DNA from: Setoptus koraiensis
Lineage: Eukaryota; Arthropoda
Length of the DNA stretch: 64,000 bases
Direction: 5' to 3'
NCBI GenBank assembly: GCA_048013815.1
Contig: CM106586.1
Location: 16,244,001-16,308,000 of the forward strand
Shown piece after piece: positions 13,966-26,288 of the stretch (position 1 is its first letter; every line of letters begins with the position of its first letter). The translations under genes and the position numbers were made by a program. The notes below the pieces were generated by a model. The model saw only the letters and a program-made list of their open reading frames with translations, was not told the origin of the DNA and made no database searches.

Positions 13966-14264
13966 GGGCGATGACATGGCGGGGCGAAAGGTTAGTCACT
14001 GGGCACTTGAGACAAAGTTATAGCGAAAGTTGGTGCAAAGTTTGGGCTGCTCGTCGGGCGGCGCCGCGCGACCCGGCACAGTTGCGTCAGAGCGGTTACA
14101 TCTAGCTACGCTGCGCTCAGACTGCTGCAGCGGCTCAGATTGCCGCAACGGCAACTTGGGACGCGCTGATTAGCGCGGCGCGAGCGGGCCAGTCGGCGGC
14201 CCGCCGGCGAGCGCGCGACAGGTGAGCGGCCGGTGAGCGGCCGATGAGCGGCGCGCAGACTTAC

Positions 14265-14749
14265 CTGCGACTCTTCTCGAACTCGAGGCTGATGGTGCGC
14301 AGCCTGACGCCGGCCTCCTTGATGACCTGCGGATTGAGGGGCAAGCTGACCGACTCGGCGCGTCGCTGGAACTTGGCTATGAGGTCGAAGTTTTTGTGCT
14401 TGGTGTCGTAGGGGGCCGACTGCGGCGCTGGCAGCGTCGTGTTGTTGTTGTTGTTGTGGTCGTTGTTGTTGTTGTTGCTGTTGTTTTGGTCGTTGTTGTT
14501 GTCGTCGTCGTCGAGATCGGCGTATATGTCACTAGTGGTGGCGTGCTGCTGCTGCTGCAGCGGCTGCTGTTGTTGTTGCTTGGTGGCGGTTGCTGTCATG
14601 TTGTCGTTGGCATCGGCGGGACGAACGAAAATGAGGAGCGACGGTGGCGCGAGCGTGCGTGTGCGTGGCATATAGGCGATTGTTGTTGTTGTTGTTGACT
14701 GTTGCGACACCGAAACCGGACTGTGATCGCCGCTTGTCGTGCGCCACAT
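14265..14749 (-). CDS. Coding exon of unidentified N/D/Q-rich protein with BH3-like motif (3' exons not located)
   Basis: I do not recognise this gene. The frame runs 161 codons plus two bases from an ATG at 14747-14749 (an in-frame TAA directly precedes it) to a perfect donor, CAG|GTAAGT. The N-terminal part is Thr/Pro-rich, followed by Gln runs and an Asp/Asn tract (about 79-103) encoded by trinucleotide repeats. The last 45 residues are non-repetitive and look like a conserved segment (NFDLIAKFQRRAESVSLPL, then residues 141-160). Residues 145-158, EAGVRLRTISLEFE, match the BH3 pattern of Bad/Bim in LR-x-I-S-x-EF spacing, but the usual invariant Asp is a Leu. The exon end just after the motif recalls Bim/Bmf gene structure from memory. 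If the donor is not used the protein stops two codons later. The BH3 function is inference only. Confidence 0.5.
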
Positions 14750-15349
14750 TTAATAGTGCGCCACGCAAGCGTTCACCTAGCAGTTGTCAATTGTTGCTCG
14801 TTGCCCATTGGCCCGTCGGCCCGTCGGCCGCCGCTGCTCGTTGGCCGCTCGTTGCTGCGGCAGGCTCCTCCCCCCCCCGCCTGGTGCGCGCTGCCCAATG
14901 TTTACAACTGTTGCGCCGCCGCTTATGCATGCGCGCGCGCGCTCGCGCGCGCCACCACACGGACCCGATCGGCCGCCGAGACGGACGGCAGTCTCGAGAC
15001 GGCGCATTGCGGGTCGCGTCCCGCAACTCGGCACCCACGGACACTATATGTGCCGTGCCAGTGTGCCCGGCACAGCGCACAACAATACACAGATATACAC
15101 AGGCGATGCTCGGCCGTAGTACGGCCGCCGTAAGCAACATGCAGCGGGCTTGTCGCGGCGATTGCGCGCAGCTGCCGCCGGTCACCCACGGCACCCCCGA
15201 TGACCAGTCGAGAGCGAGCCAACAACCTCTGCCGAGGGCCACTGTCACTCGGAGCGCGATAGCAGCGACGCTGCTGCCTCAATTACATGAATACGCTCTG
15301 TGCAGGGTTCGATTTAGATAGCTGGCTGCGCCGTTGTTGTCGCGGCCGA

Positions 15350-15386
15350 TGTTGCTGTTGCTGTTGTTGTTGTTGCTGCTGTTGTT

Positions 15387-15417
<31 letters not shown>

Positions 15418-15445
15418 TTGTTGTTGTTGCTGTTGCTGCTGCTGG
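15350..15445. repeat. CAG/CAA trinucleotide run
   Basis: The plus strand reads TGCTGTTGTTG-type triplets for about 95 bp. On the minus strand it gives poly-Gln, poly-Ser or poly-Asn frames depending on phase. No flanking splice or domain evidence makes it coding. Confidence 0.85.
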
Positions 15446-15710
15446 CGCTGTTGGCGTTGTTGTTGGCGTTGTTGGTGAGCCCGGGCAGCGGCTTGGCCGT
15501 GCTCGGGCTGCCGGTCAGCGGTGGCAGCTCGCAAGTTTTATTTTGTGAGCATGATCGTTGTTCGCGTCCACTACAAACTTTTAACTTCTTCTTCTCACTT
15601 GTGCCAACTTGCCCAGCGCACACACACACACACACACAACTGTCCTGCATCTGCATAGCCAGCGCTAACTAGCGCTAATAGCGACACTCTTCGGGCTTGC
15701 ACTGCGCCCG

Positions 15711-15797
15711 TCGGCCGCGCTATCGGCCGGCCGCGGCCATCGGCGGCCGCGGCTATCGGCGGGCCGCGATATCGGCCGGCCGCAGATATCGCCGGCC
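15711..15797. repeat. About 17-bp CGGCC-rich tandem array
   Basis: Five degenerate units of the form TATCGGCCGGCCGCGGC, each containing nested GGCC and CGGCCG palindromes and several ATATC/GATATC junctions. Confidence 0.7.
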
Positions 15798-18700
15798 AGT
15801 GCAGGCCGATCTCTATATTCGCTGCACTCAATGCACTCGATGCGAGCCGATATAGTGTATTGTTGTCGGTGCCCGTCGCATGCGTGTGCACTGTGCGCGC
15901 ACCGGCCAGCGGCCAGCAGCCGGCCAGCGGCGGACGGGCCGCGGCCAACGGGCCGAAAGTGCGGAGTGCGCCCTCGCCTATTATGTTATTATATTAACTG
16001 TGCTCATTACGCTGCTGCAGCACAGTTGGCCGGCCAGTTTGTCCCCGCGCGCCGCCGCCGCCGCTGCAAAGTGGCCGCTCGTTTGCGCTGCCCGTCGGTC
16101 TGGCGGCCGCACGACAGCGCAAAACCAACAGCGCGGCCACTGAACCGGCCGGCGCTGGTCGGACAGTCTCGAAAGTTGTGCGTGTGCCCATGCCTTTAGA
16201 CACAATCGTCAATCAACGAGAGCGCCAGTTCGGTTTGCGTTGGCCGTCGCGTTGGCCGTCGCGTTCGTCGTCGCGTTGGCCGTCGAGTTCGCAGTCGAGT
16301 TCGCAGTCGCGCTCGCAGCTGAGTTCGAATTCGATTTCGAAGCCCGGGAGTCGCTGGTCAAGTTGGCCGCGACCACCGCTGCACCAGTGCGCCATTGCAC
16401 CAGCGGGCAGCAGCGGGCAGAGCGAGGTTGGCAAACACTACACTCTTTTATCAATTTATTCTTTATGCCTCTCGCTCTCTTTTCTCTATGGCTCCGCAAC
16501 TGCGACTCCGGCTGCAACTCTGGCGACTCTCGCGGCTCTGGCAACTCTCGCGACGCGGGCGGACGATGGTCGCAACAGCAACTCACAACAGCTTATAAAC
16601 TTGTAAACTTATCAACTTGCAAGCTATTACAGCAGCGCCACTGACAGTGTTGGCCGCCGATTTAGTGATAGCAGCAGCGGCAGCAGTGGCCAGTCTAACC
16701 CAGAATCACCTTTGCCCGTGATCAATCTCAAATAATACTATTATTAGTTGTGTTTGTATTATTAGTTTGCAAGTTTGTTGTTCGAGAACAGTGTGTGTGC
16801 CCAGTTGCGACCAGTGTGTCGTTTCGAGCTGCCAAAACGCACGCTGCTGCTGACCTATGGCCAGTTCGGGCCGGCCGCACTGATTATATTGACGGCCCGC
16901 AGCCAGCAGAGGTGATGATGAGCCCGACATGTAAATACAAGCTACAAGTGTTCACTATGTGTACACTCGAGTCGCACTAATTCGTGATTGCTGCAACTGG
17001 CAACTCGCCTCTCGCTGCCACCTTAACCTTTCTTCCTCGTCTCGGCCTATTATCGGCCCATTATCGCCACTGCACGCCCGGCCGGCCGGCCACTGTCATT
17101 AGTCGTTGGCCACTGCAGCTTGCGGCCAGTGTGCGGCACCTACGGCCGCGCGGCGACCGCGACGCCCGACGCCCGACGAGCAGCGACAGCGGCACCGACG
17201 GACGACAGCGTCGCTGGCCAGCGACCACAGCAACAGTTGGCACAATACCGGCCGGCTACCGTCTCCGCGCACCGTCTCTCACCGCACAGTCTCTCACCGC
17301 ACAGTCTCTCGCCGCGCGCCACGGTGCACACCGATCGCCGGCCCGAGCGTTGCGGCGGACAGCGGCGGGCGGACAGCGGCGGACGGACAGCGGCGGGCGG
17401 ACAGCGTCGGCGCGCGGTGCCGGGCAGACTGGCCGGCGCTCGCAGCGCATAATGTTCGCGCGAGCAAGTTGCAACATTGTTGGGCCGGAGCGAGCCCGCG
17501 CGGGCGCAAACCGCTCGTAAACACTGTCGACATGTGTTTGCGCTGCTGGCGCGAGGCAACAGCGACAGCGCAAGACGACGACAACAACAGCAACAGCAAC
17601 AGCGACAACAATGACAGCAGCAACAACGACAACAACAACTCACGCTCGCGCGATTGCGATTGCGTCATACAATCAGTAGTATCAATAGTCAGCGTCGAGT
17701 CGCGAGCCCCGACGAGTCAGACGACTGGTCAGCTAGCGCGAGATGCTCACTAACAGTGTAAGAGTGAGTCTCACTCTATAATCAGCGCACAGTGACTATT
17801 TGTTGTAGTTGTGGCCGGTCATTGTTGTGCAAATGTCGTGCTCGTGCTCGTTTGCGTGCTCGTTTGCGTGCTCGTTTGCGTGTGCGCTATGGCCCGCGAT
17901 CGCCCCGCGATCGCATTGCGCCGATCGCACTCTCAAATTGAGGGTCGCAAATGATCTTTAAAACGATCAACAGGCTTGCAGCGACTGACCGCTGTCCGTG
18001 CTGCCAGTAGTGAGTGTTTATTGATATCGCTGACACACAACTTGTGTTTATGTGTTGCTCATGTTAATCGCCAATTGGCACACTGGCGATCTTTGGTCAG
18101 CGTTGGAGCTTTGTTTGCGACTGGGCAAACACATTTGCGTCAACATTTGCAGCGCCACGCTCGTGAATCAGCTGCTGGGCACGATGACGACGATAATCGG
18201 CGACTGCCAGCAGCACCAACAGCCAGCAGTATCAACAGCAATATCAACAACAGCAACAATATCAACAGCACCAGCAGCAACAACAACAGCAACAACAGCA
18301 ACATCGACAGCGACAGACGCGGCGTGTGCTGCGGCCATCACTCACGCCATTATAGGCCGACAAGTGTCTGGCAGACGCGCTGGCTCCAGTGGTCGCGCGC
18401 CGGGCAACAGGTTGTTGATTTAGTTTCGGCTCGCTCGGGCCGGTCCGGTTTGCGCCGAGCCGTCGGCCGTCGGCCGTTGAGCCGCTCGGCCGCTCGGCCG
18501 CTTAGCTTGTTTGCTCGCCACTCGCGAGCTCGCGGGCAACAGCAGCGGGCTCGACGGCAGCGGGCTCGACCGGCCAACGAGTGCCCGTTGCGGCGGCGCC
18601 GCTGGCCGCGCTAATCGGACACGGGTGATATGCTAATGAGCTGAAATCAATGACAAGAGCGATCAGCGGACGGCCAGTGGATGGTCAGTTGCCACTGCGA

Positions 18701-19202
18701 ATGTATAACGACGGCCGGACGGGACGGCCGAGTGGACGGCGCACGAAATAATGGTAATCATAATTATAATCTTTATTTACAAGAGCCTTTGTTTGCTGCT
18801 CGCTCGCTTCTTTGTTTGCCCTCTCGCTCGCTGTGTGCGCGCTGTTTGCTCGCCACGACACACACACACACACACACCATGATAGATAACAAACAGTATA
18901 CTTTACTTCATACATTTATATTTATATATATATATATTTATATATTTATACATGGCCGTCGGTGCTTGCGCGACACGACACTGTCTCGAGACTCGAGCCA
19001 CTGCGCAAACACAGGTAGTTGTCGATTCACCAATGGTTCCGCTCCGGTTTAGTTGTTGCCACTTGGGCCGGCCGGTCGGCCGTCGCCACTCGGCCCAGTG
19101 CGTCGGCGGCCGGGCCGCTCTCGAGTCGAGCGGTGCCGCGCCGCGCCGGAAGTTGCAAGTGGTCAGTGTGCGGCGCCGGTATGTACAGTTGCAGTGATGA
19201 TA

Positions 19203-19297
19203 GTGGTCATATTGTACAGCCTGATGAGTGGTCATATTGTACAGCCTGATAAGTGGTCATATTGTACAGCCTGATAAGTGGTGATTATGTACAGCCT
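19203..19297. repeat. 25-bp tandem array, about four copies
   Basis: The unit GTGGTCATATTGTACAGCCT plus GATGA/GATAA repeats three times almost perfectly and a fourth time with changes (GTGGTGATTATGTACAGCCTG). It lies just beyond the stop codon of the giant secreted protein gene, in its likely 3' UTR. Confidence 0.9.
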
Positions 19298-19350
19298 GGC
19301 AATAAGAGTTGCGGTGTGAGGGGCCCGGCGCGCGGACCCGCGCGCCCGCC

Positions 19351-22300
19351 TCAGCCGGCCGTCGCCGCCAGCTGACTCATGTACCGGCTGAAATAGTGGC
19401 CCAGAATGTTCTTTGACGGCTCTATGATGCTGTGGATGAGCTGCGTCTGGGGCGTTATCTTGAACTGGCCCAATTGCAGCGAGGGCGCACTGTGCGCCGG
19501 CTCGCCCAACTGACCCACGTGATAGTGGCCGCGATGGTGCCCGGCCAGCTGATGGCTCAGGTGATGGTGGGCGTGATGGTCGAGCTCCGCCGCGGCGGCC
19601 GCCGCTGCCGCAGCCGCCGCCGCTGCTGCTGGCGACTCCCCAAAGTGGGCCGGGTGGAGGCGCGTCGTTGTCGCCGGCGGCCTAACACCTGTCTGTAGTA
19701 GCTGCATCGCTTGCTGTTGTTGCTGTTGTTGTTGGCTCAACAGGTGACTGGTGGCCAGCGCCGCGTCCATGTCGCTGTGGGCCAGCTTGTTGCTGTTGGC
19801 GGTGCCGCTGACACCGCCACCGGTCACCAGCGCGTTTGTGTCCATCTCAATTAGCGACGCGGCTACCTGTTGCTCGGCGGACAGGCCGCCGCTCGTCAAC
19901 GCGGGCACCGCACCGCCATCTTCGGCGGCGCCGCTCGGGTGCTTGTCGTTGTTGCCGGCCTGCTGTCCCGCTGGCTTGGCGCCCTTGGCCAGCTTTCTGT
20001 TGTTGTGCGACAATTTGCGCTGCTTGGCCAATTGTCGCTTGGCCGTGGCGGCGGTCGCTTGCTGTTTGCGCTGCTTGCTCTGCTTCGGTCGCTTGCCGGC
20101 GGGCCGGCTGGGCGCCGCCGCGCTCATTTTGATCGAGTCCGCGTGCGTCGTCTTGTCCTCGTCGTCGGCAACCACGGAATTAGCCGCGGCCCGGGTGACA
20201 TTGAAAGCGAACGCCCCCTCGTCGGTGTCGTCGCTAGAGTCGAGCATGTCCTCGTAGCTCGTGGTGACCGCATCGTCGGGTTGCTCGTCGACGCCCGACG
20301 CAACTGATGACTTGAACGACGACTTGAACGGCTTGTGATGCTCATCGGCGGACTTGATCAGCGAATTGGACGACGACGACGAGTAGAGGGCGTCGTCCTT
20401 GCCGTCGCCTGAAATCGAAGCGGCCGCTTGCTGCTGCGGCTTGCCCGACGACCGGCTCGATCCGCCCGTATCGGCGCTATCCGCATAGTTGCCCGCGTAC
20501 TTGTTGCTGGTGTGATGCCTCAGCGGGTACGGCAACTGATAATATTCGGCGCCGCGATGCGGCTGATAAGACGATTTGGCTCGCATTGGTCGGGCCGCCG
20601 GTTTCACACCGTAGTCTGTGTCGCTCACCATTACCTGCTCGGAGCCGCTTGTGTACAACATGCCCGGGGCGGCTGGGGCGCCCGCGTTGTCGCGCTCGCT
20701 TGTGTGCGATATGCTCTTGTAGGGCGACATGGACAAAATGGACGAGGCCGACGAGCTGAGCAGCGACGATATGGAGGGCACCAGGCGCCGACTTGCGTCG
20801 CTTGCCGCCGACACTATGCTCTCCCATCTGAAGGGAGACTTGACGCTGGTCAACAGCTTGTCCGGCTGGCCCGCGTAGCCCGTCGCGGACTCTGCGCCCG
20901 TATAAGGATGGTAGTACTGTGGCGACACGGCGCCCGCGGCCGAGTAGTAGCCCGATGAGGCACCCGCGTCCGCGCCCTGATAGCCCGGCTTCAGCCCGTA
21001 CACGTGCTGCGATCTGTCTCTGTTGGCCTTGCGATAATGCGCATAGGGGGCCGAGTAGTTGTAGGGTTGCCGCTGCGGCGGCGCCTGCCTGTAGTCATAG
21101 TAGCCCATGTCCGGCTGCTGACTCGCGTCCGGCTCCGCGTATCCGCTAGCGGGTTCCGCGGCGGCGGCCACGGAATAGTGTTTTGGGCGCGTCACGGAGG
21201 ATCCAGGACGATGATGGTAGTCCGCGGCCGGGGCCGGGTACTGACCGTTGGCTATGGGCGGGCCAGACACCATCGGGTAGGGGCTGTTTGGTGGCTTGTA
21301 GGTGCCCGTTGCGGTGCCGTTGATTAGCCTGGCCTGGCGGTAATAGACGGAGCTGGTGGGCGCGCTCTTGCCGGGTATCTTGGGTGTCTCCGAGGACGAA
21401 TCAATTGTGTCGTAATTGAGCGGCTCTTGGCCGGCCTTGGCCGGGTAGTGCGCCGGCTGATATTGTGCAAACAGCGCCGGGCCACTTGTTGCCGATGATG
21501 GATGACGGTGGCGCTGCTGGTGCCTGCCGGTCGGATATTGTTGCTGCTGCGGCTGGGGCTGGGGCTGCAGCGGCAGCTCAAGCTGACCGTAACTGTTCTG
21601 TATCTGATAATACGGTTGTTGTCCGTTGTGGTTGTCATTGTTGTGGCTGTTGGCGTAGTTGTTGTTGGCGTAGTTGTCGCTGGCGATGGAGACGGGCGCT
21701 GGCACCGAGCCAACGCTGTCCACTGTGTCAGTTTGCGACACTTGGCCGCCACTCGACAGCGGCCCGTAAGCGCCGCTCGGGCCCGATGATGGATGATGGT
21801 TGCTGAGCTCGAGGGCTGGCTGTTGGTCGTAGGCCGGCCTGGCGTGGTACGCCGCGGGCTTGTGCGCGGCCCGCTCGGGATACTGCTGTCGATACAATTG
21901 TTGTTGACTTTTCTCTATATCTGTCAGCGCGACGGCCGGCCGCTGGTAAACACTGTCCGCCGCCGATGTCTGATACAAATAAGTGTCCTGTTGCGCTGGA
22001 TGCGCTCCGCTGACCGCATAGGTCCCGCTGGCGGGCTCACCATTATAGGCCGGCCGCGACTTGTTGTAGCCGGTGTTGTTGTTGTAGCCCGCGCTATAGG
22101 CCGCGCTCACAACATCGTGATCCCGTTTTGAGTTGTTGCTGTGGCTGTAATTAAATTGTTGCTGCTGCTGATTGCTGTGATAATAATCCGACGATAATTG
22201 ATTAGTCGCGATATTGGCGGCCGCATAACTGTCAGCGGCCGGGTCGCCGCTTGTCGCAACCGGCCCGCTCACAACGGGTCTCCAGTGATTGCTGGCAAAC

Positions 22301-23692
22301 GGCGCGTCGGGTAGCGCCTCGTTGGCCGCCTGGCCCGTGGTCACGTCAACGTAAACGGGCGGCCTGACACTGTTGACAGCGTGACCGAGCGCTTCGCTAC
22401 TGTTGTGCCCGCCATAATTGTTGTTGCTACTGTTGCTTGCCGTACCGTACTGTCCGCCTGCGAGGGCGGTGCCCTGTCCGCCATAAGTGCCGCCGTATGC
22501 GACGCCATAAGTACCGCCGTACGCACCATAGGCGCCCCCGTAGGCGCTACCCTGTGCGCCGGCCCCATACCCAGTATTAGAGACCGTTGCGTTGGCGCCG
22601 CCAACGTAACTAGAGTTTGCCGCAGTGGCTTGCTCGTACTGCTGATAGGGCGCGTACAGGGCGCTTGACGCAACCGGAAGTGAGTAGTTGCTCGCCTGAA
22701 TCACGGCTGCCGCTGGGGCCTTATCGGCGGGCTTGCCGTACAAGTTGGAGACACCCGAGTAATTTGCGGTGGTTGCGTAACTTATAAGCTTGCTGCCGCT
22801 GTTGTTGTAGGCGCTGTTGTATTGGTACCAGCCGGCCGACTCTCCGTTTGCGTAGCCCGATTGGTTGTAGGCGGGCGCCGCTGGCTGGGCCGCTTGTGCG
22901 GGATATGCTGGCTGGGCCACTTGCGCGGGATATGCGGGCTGGGCCGCTTGCACGGGATACGCGGGCTGCGCCAAGTGGGCCGGCTCGGCGCCCGAGTAGG
23001 ATGGGCGGGCGGGCTCCAGTTGCTGCTGGTAGACGACGGGTTGCTGCTGGTAGACGACGGGTTGCTGCGGGTAGACAGCAGTTTGCTGCTGATATTGCTG
23101 GTACTGCTGGTGCGGCGCGGCTGCCGGATACTGCCCGCTGACCGCGGGATAATTGGAATAATTGCCGCTCGCACCGGAAGTGCCGCTACTCTGAATGTAC
23201 GGATTGGTGGCGTAGGTGGTGCCGTAGTTTGCTGTGCTGTTATGGGCGCTGTCGTTGGTGCCCGTACTGTACGGCTGTATGGGCGTCAGCGTGTGCGTGA
23301 TGCTCACGGGCTTGCGCGACAGCAACTCGGGCGGACCGACCACCACGTAGCTGGTGTTGGCCGGCGGCGGCCCGTACGAATGCTGTTGCTGCTGCGGGAC
23401 CCGGCTCGCTTGCTTGCCGGCCAGAGCCGCAACGGGCACCGCCACCGAATAGTCCTGGGCCGTCGGCTTGGTGCCGTACTGATGATGATCAACTGTCTGG
23501 TTGTACAGCACGCTGTGATGCTTGTTCATGTACTCCGCCTGCTCTATGTAGGCCTGCGGGTTCGGGTTGCCGGCGTACGCCGGCCCGTCGGGCTCGTGCC
23601 GGCTGACATTTGCGCCCACCAGCGCGTAGCCCGTGAGCTCGCCGCCATCTTGATAAGAGCGCGGCTTGGCCGTGTACGGTTGTTGCTGTGGT

Positions 23693-23769
<77 letters not shown>

Positions 23770-25848
23770 TTGTTGTGGTTGTTGTTGTTGCTGCGGCTGA
23801 TAAAGCGGATACGAGGTTGTGCTGTGGTACTCGACGCCGCTGGTGACCCTGTAACTGTCACCCGCGTGCCTCTGTGTCGCGTTCGAGGGCGACGCGTACC
23901 CTTGCGGCGACCGCTGGTACTCGCCCGTCGTGTGCTGGTATTCACCTGTCGCCGGGTGCTGATATTCGCCAGTTGTGTGCTGATATTCACGCGTCGTATG
24001 CTGGTATTCGCCCGCCGCCGGGTGCTTGTATTCACCTGTCGTCGGGTGCTTGTATTCGCCTGCCGCCGGGTGCTGACTGGTCGTCGGGTGCTGACCTGTC
24101 GCCGGGTGGTAGTCGGCGGTCGTGTGTGGCGGCCTGTCGGTGTGCGGCCCGTCGTAGGCCGCGCTGTCGGCAACGTGACGCGGCTGCCCGTGATCTATCA
24201 CAATGTTTGTCGTTTGCGGGTGCGGCGCGCCCTCGCCGACCTGCGCCGCCACCAAATTTTGATCAAGATCTATGACGTAGATGCGCATTAATTTGACACC
24301 CGACGATAAATTTGCGCCGGGCAGCAAATTCGCCGTGTCGTTCAGCTTGTATATAGGCTGCTGCTGTTGCCGCTGCAGTTGCTGCTGCAGTTGCTGCTCC
24401 GCTTCGTTGTTGGCGCCTAGCGGCGAGTCTTGCACTTGTTGCTGTTGTTGTAGCTGTTGTTGTTGTTGCTGCTGTAGCTGTTGTTGTTGCTGTTGCTGCT
24501 GATCTTGCTGTTGTTGCTGCTCTTGCTGTTGTTGCGGCTGCGGCTGCTCTTGCTGTTGCGCAACGGCGGCCTGCTCGCCACCCACGCCACTGTGAGCTAT
24601 TGTCTCTGTTGTCGGCTGCTCTGGCTCCACTCTGATGGTTACCACGGGCTCGCCGTTATCGCCGCCGTCGCCGCTGGTGGCGCCGTCAAAGCCGGCGCTG
24701 CTGGCCTCGGTCACCTGTTGCACCTCTTGCGCAACGTCTTGTTGTTGTTGCTGCTGATTGAATTGTTGCTCCTGTCCAATAACTGTCTGCTGCTGTTGCG
24801 CCGCCGCATTGTTGTGCGCCGCCGACACTTGCTGCTGCTGCTGTTGTTGTTGCTGCTGTTGTTGCTGATTGATTGATGACGATGACAGAGTTGTCTGCTC
24901 GTTTTGCTGCTGCTGTTCAATTTGCTGCTGCTGCACCTGTTGCGTCTGAATAGAGTTGTCGGTCTGAGCCGCGTCGGGCTGTCGCTGTTGTTCGGCCGGC
25001 TGCTGCTGATTGTTGGCGCCGCTCGCGGTTACCGTTAGGCCCGCTTGATCCGCATCGCCGATGTCGTTGTCGGCCACCACGGGTCCCGACGTCGCAAACT
25101 CTTGCGGCTGCTGCTGCTCCTGTTGTTGCTGCTCTTGTTGTTGCGGCTGCTGTTGCGAGTCTCGCCGTTGCACCTCGTCGGACAGCTCCGCGCCGAGTTG
25201 CTCTTGTTGCAATTGGCCGCTTGCGAACTCTTCGTCGCGCTTCCTCGCGCTGTCACCTATCGAATTGCTGGCTTGCTGCTGGTCAGTTTGTGGCGGCGAC
25301 AATTTCGCCGAGTTGTTCGGTGAGTCGCCGGCTGGCGCCGCCGACTCGCCAAATGACTCGTTTAGTGCCGCCTGAGACATGGCGGCCCCCGTCTGGCCGC
25401 TGTGATTGGCCGCTGTGGCGTTGCTTCGTTTGCGCCCGAAAATACCCGCATGTCCGGCGAACATTCGCTTCAGTGTGCGCCTCTCCTCTTGTTCCGGTGA
25501 GATACTTGCTGTCGTGGCCGACTGTTGCTGTTGTTGGTGTTGCTGTTGTTGCTTGCTGAAATTGTTTGCACTGTTACCTGTTCTGGCCAGCTCGACGCTG
25601 TATTGTTCGTAGGCTGTCGAGTGATCGTAGTCACTCACAGTTACTTGCTGCTTGCCAGTTGCCGGCGCTTGTGCACTGCCGGTGTTTGGGTCCAACTGAC
25701 CAGTGGTGTTGGCCTGCTCGGTGGCCTGTTCCTGCCAGGCGACACTGACCGATATGTGCAGGCAACATAGTGCCAGGAACGTTACCCAGTTGCGCGCAAC
25801 CTGTTGCGTAATTTGATTATTTACGCAAGACAATTTAACAGTTTGCAT
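19351..25848 (-). CDS. Giant secreted Gln/Tyr/Ala/Ser-rich repeat protein, single exon
   Basis: A 2165-residue protein in one uninterrupted 6.5-kb exon; I do not recognise a family. I start it at the ATG at 25846-25848, because the four codons upstream begin with TTG. Residues about 21-40 (WVTFLALCCLHISVSVA) look like a signal peptide. Most of the chain is low complexity. It has Gln tracts of up to about 30, short repeats of the form (H)xxxGEYxH, YPAQ-A/V-AQPA repeats, GGTYG and GGAYG glycine-tyrosine segments, an Ala run of about 14 near the C-terminus and a His-rich stretch just after it. Many NxS/T sequons and no cysteines in the bulk fit an extracellular structural, mucin-like or cuticle/silk-like role, which is inference. 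A less repetitive segment (WESIVSAASDASRRLVPSIS) and the last 60 residues may be conserved parts. Absence of stops over 6.5 kb with ordered, in-phase amino-acid repeats argues that it is truly coding. Confidence 0.8.
23690..23800. repeat. In-frame CAG/CAA repeat encoding a long Gln tract
   Basis: A (TTGCTG)n hexamer repeat on the plus strand, about 16 units, encodes CAG-CAA glutamines in the giant secreted protein. Alternation of the two codons suggests growth by hexamer slippage while coding was kept. Confidence 0.9.
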
Positions 25849-26215
25849 AAGATGATACAATTAGTTAACGTGAGGTGATACAATTAGTTAACGTGAGGTG
25901 ATATAATTAATTGACGTGAGATGATATAATTAATTAATGTAAGATGATTCAGCTGATTTAGGCGGGATAATTCAACTAATTAACGTGAGATGATTTAACT
26001 GATTTAGGCGGGATGATTTAACTGATCAACATGAGATGATTTAGCTGATTTGGGTAGGATAATTTAACTGATTTAGATGAGATAATTTAACTGGTTCAGG
26101 TGAGTTGAGTTAACTGATTTAGCTGAGATGAGTTAGCTAATTTAGGTGAGATGATTTAATTGATTTGGGCGGGATAATTTGATTAATTTGCGCGAGATTA
26201 CTTAATAAATTCAGG
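25849..26215. repeat. Degenerate 23-bp satellite abutting the giant gene's start codon
   Basis: About 16 units of the form GATGATTTAACTGATTTAGG plus two to four bases (variants: GATACAATTAGTTAACGTGAG, GATAATTTAACTGATTTAGA). The array begins directly beside the ATG and extends about 365 bp upstream in transcription sense, so the 5' UTR and perhaps core promoter of that gene are made of it. It is AT-rich inside a GC-rich neighbourhood. Confidence 0.85.
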
Positions 26216-26224
26216 GCACCCAAT

Positions 26225-26288
26225 CGACTCGAGCTCACTAATTTACTCGAGCTCACTAATTGACTCGAGCTCACTAATTGACTCGAGC
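26225..26288. repeat. 18-bp tandem array ACTCGAGCTCACTAATTG
   Basis: Three and a half copies of ACTCGAGCTCACTAATT(G/T), next to the 23-bp satellite. Each unit carries overlapping CTCGAG and GAGCTC palindromes. Confidence 0.9.

Larger units (their letters stand above)
14750..19350. other. GC-rich intergenic DNA upstream of the BH3-like exon, downstream of the giant gene
   Basis: No gene can be supported. Content includes a CAG/CAA run (about 15350-15445), CA runs (about 15619-15640 and 18859-18878), a CGGCC-rich palindromic array (about 15711-15797), GCGGGCGGACA units (about 17345-17410) and a 25-bp array (19203-19297). Probable poly(A) hexamers of the giant gene lie within it (for example minus-strand AATAAA at 18772-18777). 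Confidence 0.55.

Noticed and set aside
13320..14105. Several overlapping open frames on both strands (Cys/Val-rich, HRNIATSQ-type)
   Set aside because: They are produced by GT runs and the 8-bp GCGATGTT array and occur equally in all phases.
15283..15656. Poly-Gln or Asn/Ser frames on the minus strand
   Set aside because: They come from a CAG/CAA run, are open in more than one phase, and have no conserved flanks or clear splice sites.
22822..24291. 489-codon plus-strand open frame
   Set aside because: It is antisense to the giant secreted protein, and consists of Leu/Arg runs that arise from CAG/CAA codons on the other strand; no signal, domain or start context supports it.
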